A program made the translations under genes and the position numbers. Under the pieces are notes generated by a model that was not told the DNA's origin, ran no database searches, and saw nothing but the letters and a program-made list of their open reading frames with translations. From Campylobacterales bacterium (GTDB lineage Bacteria; Campylobacterota; Campylobacteria; Campylobacterales; QNZT01), in contig JAJRSK010000053.1 of assembly GCA_024278835.1 (NCBI GenBank), forward strand, positions 1 to 64,000: DNA of 64,000 bases, written 5' to 3'. Shown piece by piece: positions 63,291 to 64,000 of the stretch (positions are counted from its first letter, which is position 1; every line of letters starts with the position of its first letter).

Positions 63291-63836
63291 TTAATAAAGC
63301 CCGAATTTATTATCTTTTCTTTTGTAAAGTACGCGTGTTTTATCATCCTTATCGTTAAAAATCAAAAATTGCTGATTGGTATCTTTTATCATCTCTAACG
63401 CTTCTTCGATATCAAGTGGCTTATACAAATCAAGTTCCATAGGGATGATTTCATCTGTATCTGCTTCGATATTGTCTTCGATATCTTCTGGCTCTAAAAA
63501 GTTGAGATTCCCAAAGTCTGTAATCTTCGTGACTCTATGACCTACCTCTTTATCATGATAGCGTCTAAGTACCTTCATCGCACGGTCTGTTGCTAAGTCT
63601 ATCGCAGCATATAAATCTTTATCTTTTTGCTTGATAACTACGGCTGTTTTTTGTGGTAAGTTTAGATTTAAATCTACCGTAAAACCCTTTTTCCCGTTTC
63701 TCTCATCCGCGGCAACAACTACCCTTGTTGAGATGATATCAAGATTAAATTTCTTTAAACTATCCACTGAATGTTCTATATGCGTTCTTATCGCATCTGT
63801 CATATCTAGCTGTCTTGCAGCAACACTTAAGTTCAT
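63291..63836 (-). CDS. hpf: Long-form ribosome hibernation promoting factor
   Basis: From ATG 63836 the product is 181 residues. The N-terminal HPF/RaiA fold (about 1-100; MNLSVAARQLDMTDAIRTHIE) is joined by an acidic linker to a C-terminal dimerisation domain (about 125-181, with the LYKPLDIEEALEMI and FLIFND segments). Long HPF forms 100S ribosome dimers in stationary phase. GGGGAAAAT precedes this ATG; a 13-codon longer frame begins within a TATCATGATA copy and lacks a ribosome site. Confidence 0.9.
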   Translation of the reverse strand: MNLSVAARQLDMTDAIRTHIEHSVDSLKKFNLDIISTRVVVAADERNGKKGFTVDLNLNLPQKTAVVIKQKDKDLYAAIDLATDRAMKVLRRYHDKEVGHRVTKITDFGNLNFLEPEDIEDNIEADTDEIIPMELDLYKPLDIEEALEMIKDTNQQFLIFNDKDDKTRVLYKRKDNKFGLY

Positions 63837-63909
63837 ATTTTCCCCTTTCAATATTGGAATAATATACCTTATCATGATACCTAAACTTATGTTTAATTTT
63901 TATTAAAAT

Positions 63910-64000
63910 TTAAGGTTTTTGCAGGGTTCTTCTATGAATGACGATAGGCTCCGTTATCCCAGTCACATCTTGTCGTACAGAGACTCTCACATCTATCATG
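63910..64000 (-). CDS. C-terminal fragment of a gene entering from the right edge
   Basis: The minus strand is open from the window edge to a TAA at 63912-63910, encoding 29 residues (ending VIHRRTLQKP) before the stop. It may be the end of an exported or pilin-like protein, but too little is visible to name it. The last seven bases (TATCATG) could begin another copy of the palindrome. Confidence 0.4.
   Translation of the reverse strand, partial: MIDVRVSVRQDVTGITEPIVIHRRTLQKP

Overview
This 64 kb AT-rich window comes from a Campylobacterota (Epsilonproteobacteria) chromosome, most likely a denitrifying free-living lineage of the Sulfurimonas/Sulfurovum kind. Evidence for this: a napC-less nap cluster (napA-G-H-B-F-L-D), a clade II cytochrome-c NosZ with the Wolinella-type nosZ-B-D-G-C1-C2-H-F order, the DnaA partner HobA beside lysC, a MagIII glycosylase, and the ilvC-minD-minE order. 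There are no rRNA genes, insertion sequences, prophage blocks or CRISPR arrays. The exact genus cannot be fixed from the sequence alone.

Layout. 1-8.8 kb: periplasmic nitrate reductase operon on the minus strand, with a tandem duplication of napB and a Crp/Fnr regulator upstream. 8.9-13.7 kb: tRNA-fMet, tRNA-Gln, ribBA, magIII, a YmdB-type phosphodiesterase and a ChaN-PDZ lipoprotein. 13.7-24.2 kb: the nos operon (nosZ to nosY, a degenerate NosL and a PAS protein), minus strand. 24.3-29.6 kb: a divergent operon holding a two-component pair, NosL, a 55-residue protein, a MacB-like ABC transporter and a CPFC membrane protein; it looks like a second N2O-reductase or copper accessory system. 30-32.2 kb: an MddA-like membrane methyltransferase and another NosL paired with a SafE/DsbD-like protein. 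32.2-39.4 kb: trmH, ftsL-like, rsmH, ppiD, ftsA, ftsZ. 39.5-45.5 kb: aguB-folP-holB-hobA-lysC-rppH and hemW. 45.5-53.7 kb: tatB-tatC-queA, ruvX-dprA-yibQ-minE-minD-ilvC. 53.7-64 kb: a secreted 12-repeat peptidoglycan-binding protein, acs, a MEMO family protein with a pseudo-dihydroorotase, a cyclophilin, an S24 repressor divergent from a tiny peptide plus a Y-family polymerase, and hpf.

Two perfect FNR-type boxes (TTGAT-N4-ATCAA) sit upstream of napA and nosZ at a class II distance from good -10 elements. The Crp/Fnr protein encoded next to napA has the recognition-helix residues expected to read that box, so nitrate and nitrous oxide respiration look co-regulated.

The most striking non-gene signal is the 10-bp palindrome TATCATGATA. 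I count 36 copies by eye, where base composition predicts well under one. It recurs inside genes as Ile-Met-Ile or Tyr-His-Asp, and at gene boundaries where it supplies start codons, ATGA stop-start junctions and one bidirectional hairpin. It is absent from the nap structural genes, nosZ and ftsA/ftsZ.
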